Of a DNA stretch of 21,933 bases, positions 20,064-21,933 are shown piece after piece (position 1 is the first letter of the stretch; each line of letters begins with the position of its first letter). The DNA is taken from the NCBI GenBank assembly GCA_050943435.1, contig JBMNPE010000020.1, forward strand, positions 1 through 21,933. The letters are read 5' to 3'. A model generated the notes under the pieces. The model saw only the letters and a program-made list of their open reading frames with translations. It searched no databases and was not told the DNA's origin. The stretch comes from RGIG5675 sp050943435. GTDB lineage: Bacteria > Bacillota > Clostridia > Oscillospirales > Ruminococcaceae. The position numbers and the translations under genes were made by a program.

Positions 20064-21809
20064 ATGGATACATACAGAAACAGGGATTCGGACAAGAACT
20101 TCCAGCCCGACAGAATATCCTCTTATTTTAAGAGCGAGTGGCCGGTGCTCACGGTTGTCACTGTCACAGGGCTCTTCTACAACGTCCTGATAACAGCCCA
20201 GGCATATTTTGAGGGCCAGCTCGCGCAGATGCTGTTGGACATCATAGGCGGGTCAAAGGCCCTCGCCGACATGGTGAGGCTGGCGCTGATCTTTGTCCTG
20301 GCCATCCTGCTCATCCAGCTCGCGAGGTGCCTCAAGAGGTACTTCGTGAGGGTGTTCGCCAACAACATAAACCGCCGCATGAAGGGCGTTCTATACGGCA
20401 ACCTCCTCGATTCTCCCGCAGGTGCCCACGAGGAGAGCGACATAGGCGGGATAATGACGAAGGCAATATCGGACGTCGACGCCTGCACCGAGGGCATGAG
20501 GAAGTTCACGACGGAGGTCTTCGACACCGGCGTCGCGATGATCTCCTACTGCGCGATGCTCTTCTACTACGACTGGAAGCTGGCGCTCATATCGTGTGCA
20601 TTTCCTCCTCTCGCGTATTTAGCAGCATATTCGCTCAGGAAGAGGGTCTCCCTGAGGGCCGCCCAGTACAAGGAGGCGTCGGGAAGGCTCAACGGCGAGA
20701 CTCTTGACAGGGTTTCAGGGGCGGTCGACTACAGGATACTCGGCGCCGAGGATGCCCGGGACGCCTCCTACGAGGAGAGGCTCGCGGACTACGAGAAGGC
20801 CGGAGTCCGCTCCGGGGTGCTGGAAACCTCACTTCAGCCTGTCTACAGGCTCATTTCCACGATAAGCGTGATATTCATCGTCATAATGGGTGCCTCCAAC
20901 GTGGCCGGCACCGGGACAGCGGCGTGGAACATAGCTTCTTTCACGACGTTCCTTTCGTGCTTTTTAAATCTCGCGGAGAAGTCCTCAAAGGCGGCAAAGC
21001 TCTTTAATTCGGTCCAGAAGGCCAAGGTCTCATGGGAGAGGATCAGGGGGCTCCTCAAGAAGAGAACCCCGTGCAAGGAGACTGTAAAGTCCCTTCCGGC
21101 TCCCGTGGATGTAAAAAATCTCACCTTATCGTATGGAGACAAAGCCATACTCGACGGAGTTTTTTTCAGCGCTGCACCCGGAGAGGTCATTGGGGTGACC
21201 GGAGAGATAGCGTCCGGAAAATCAACACTCGGGAAGGCCTTCCTCTGCGAGAGCCCGTATGAGGGCAGCATAGAGATAGGCGGCAGGGAGCTTTCCTCGA
21301 TCCCAGAGGAAGAGAGGTGCGGGATTGTCGGGTACATGGGCCACAACCCGGAAATCCTCTCGGACACTGTGAAGGACAACGTGATGCTGGGAACGGAAGG
21401 CACCTGCAGGTAATACCTGGGAGACGCATGCATAGCCGGGGAAATAGACGCCATGCCGGAGAAGGAGCTGACGGTCCTCGAGGCCGGTGGTTCGGAAATC
21501 TCCGGAGGCCAGAGGGCAAGGGTGGCAATAGCCAGGATGCTCGCGCACCCTAAGCCCCTGATGATATTCGACGACCCGTTCTCGGCCCTCGACAGGGGTA
21601 CTGAAAAAGAGTGCATGGAAAACCTGAGAAGGCGCCAGGACGGCAGCATTTACATGATAATTTCCCACAGGCTCTGGATGTTCCCGTCGTTTGACAGGAT
21701 AGTGTTCCTGGAAAACGGCAGGGCTGTAGTCGGGACCCATGACGAACTGATGAGGAGCTGCCCGGGGTACAGGATGCTCTATGAGAAGCAGACCGGAGGT
21801 GCCGCATGA
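20064..21809 (+). pseudogene. ABC exporter subunit, broken by in-frame TAA
   Basis: The intact frame would encode a 581-aa membrane-plus-ATPase half transporter. An N-terminal domain of about six membrane helices runs to ~residue 300. The ATPase domain has Walker A GEIASGKST (380-388, Lys386), signature SGGQ (480-483), Walker B IFDDP (Asp503, with Asp504 where catalytic Glu is usual), and switch His535. A TAA at 21411-21413 (codon 450) cuts it between Walker A and the signature. The same frame continues at once with YLGDACIAGEID, so one base change (for example AAA or CAA to TAA) explains it; no frameshift is needed. GHNPEIL has His where the Q-loop Gln is expected. Alternatives are sequencing error or readthrough. 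A restart at 21453 could make only a non-functional fragment. Confidence 0.8.
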
Positions 21810-21933
21810 AGAAACAGGATACCAAAAAATACGGGATAATGACGGCACTAGGCGAAGTGCTCCGGAACAACACGAGGCTCACGATAATCACGGCAGTGTC
21901 TGTGATAGGGGCCGTGCTGCTTGGGCTCTATCC
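21806..21933 (+). CDS. Second ABC exporter subunit, partial at window end
   Basis: The ATG at 21806 overlaps the stop of the first ABC gene (ATGA) and is preceded by CGGAGG. The visible 42 residues have a basic start and then the beginning of a membrane helix (LTIITAVSVIGAVLLGLY). This fits the partner half of a heterodimeric ABC exporter. The assignment rests mainly on position, since the ATPase part lies outside the window. Confidence 0.7.
   Translation, partial: MKKQDTKKYGIMTALGEVLRNNTRLTIITAVSVIGAVLLGLY

Noticed and set aside
21453..21809. Independent small gene starting at 21453
   Set aside because: It is the in-frame continuation of the broken ABC subunit; it lacks a Walker A motif and a proper binding site.
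1..21933. CRISPR arrays, tRNA or rRNA genes, insertion sequences
   Set aside because: No regularly spaced direct repeats, no cloverleaf-type sequence with a T-arm motif, and no transposase or integrase motifs were seen on either strand.

Overview
This window most likely comes from a chromosome of an anaerobic Bacillota (Clostridia-type) bacterium. The evidence is strong GGAGG-type ribosome binding sites, sigma-A-like promoters, intrinsic hairpin-plus-T terminators, a Firmicutes-style DNA-polymerase-Y/YolD/LexA set, and a fairly GC-rich coding style that favours AGG for Arg and ATA for Ile. Genus-level placement cannot be supported from the sequence alone. No rRNA, tRNA, CRISPR array, transposase or integrase was seen.

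Layout. (1) 1-426 is AT-rich and gene-free, with several hairpins. (2) 427-2687 holds two separately terminated minus-strand genes: an alpha/beta-hydrolase lipoprotein and a DUF2804-like protein. (3) 2878-6527 is a tight plus-strand operon: S9 peptidase, GNAT acetyltransferase, ThuA-like protein and a small membrane protein, ended by a strong terminator. (4) 6608-7618 (minus) is an NAD-dependent epimerase/reductase. (5) 7895-9303 holds three small plus-strand units: an antitoxin-like small protein behind palindromes, an ATC-hydrolase-like protein and a Cys-cluster protein.

(6) 9348-13485 is the most interesting region, a DNA-damage/mutagenesis cassette. It has a small beta-barrel-like protein, a Y-family polymerase and a YolD-like protein. 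After a terminator come a LexA-type self-cleaving repressor with its own palindromic operator, a zinc-ribbon protein, a conserved small protein, an ImmA/IrrE-type metallopeptidase and a second zinc-ribbon protein. It ends in a structured RNA/terminator that is also the leader of (7), a 333-aa protein in which a PemK/MazF-like domain appears fused to a C-terminal four-Cys zinc module. A coherent but unproven reading is a damage-responsive module in which LexA autoproteolysis and/or ImmA/IrrE proteolysis releases mutagenic polymerase and possibly a toxin-like RNase.

(8) 14777-15835 is an ArsR-type regulator followed by a nitroreductase. (9) 15965-19509 is a four-gene chain: membrane-anchored EEP phosphatase/nuclease, SIMPL protein, iron-type alcohol dehydrogenase and TetR regulator. 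A canonical GAAC-N4-GTTC dyad sits in its leader. (10) 19598-21933 is a MarR regulator plus a two-subunit ABC exporter. The first subunit is broken by an in-frame TAA between Walker A and the signature motif, and the second runs off the window. A long hairpin containing two TGATGyATCA palindromes lies just upstream of marR.

All function calls come from reading motifs by eye. No homology search or folding program was run.
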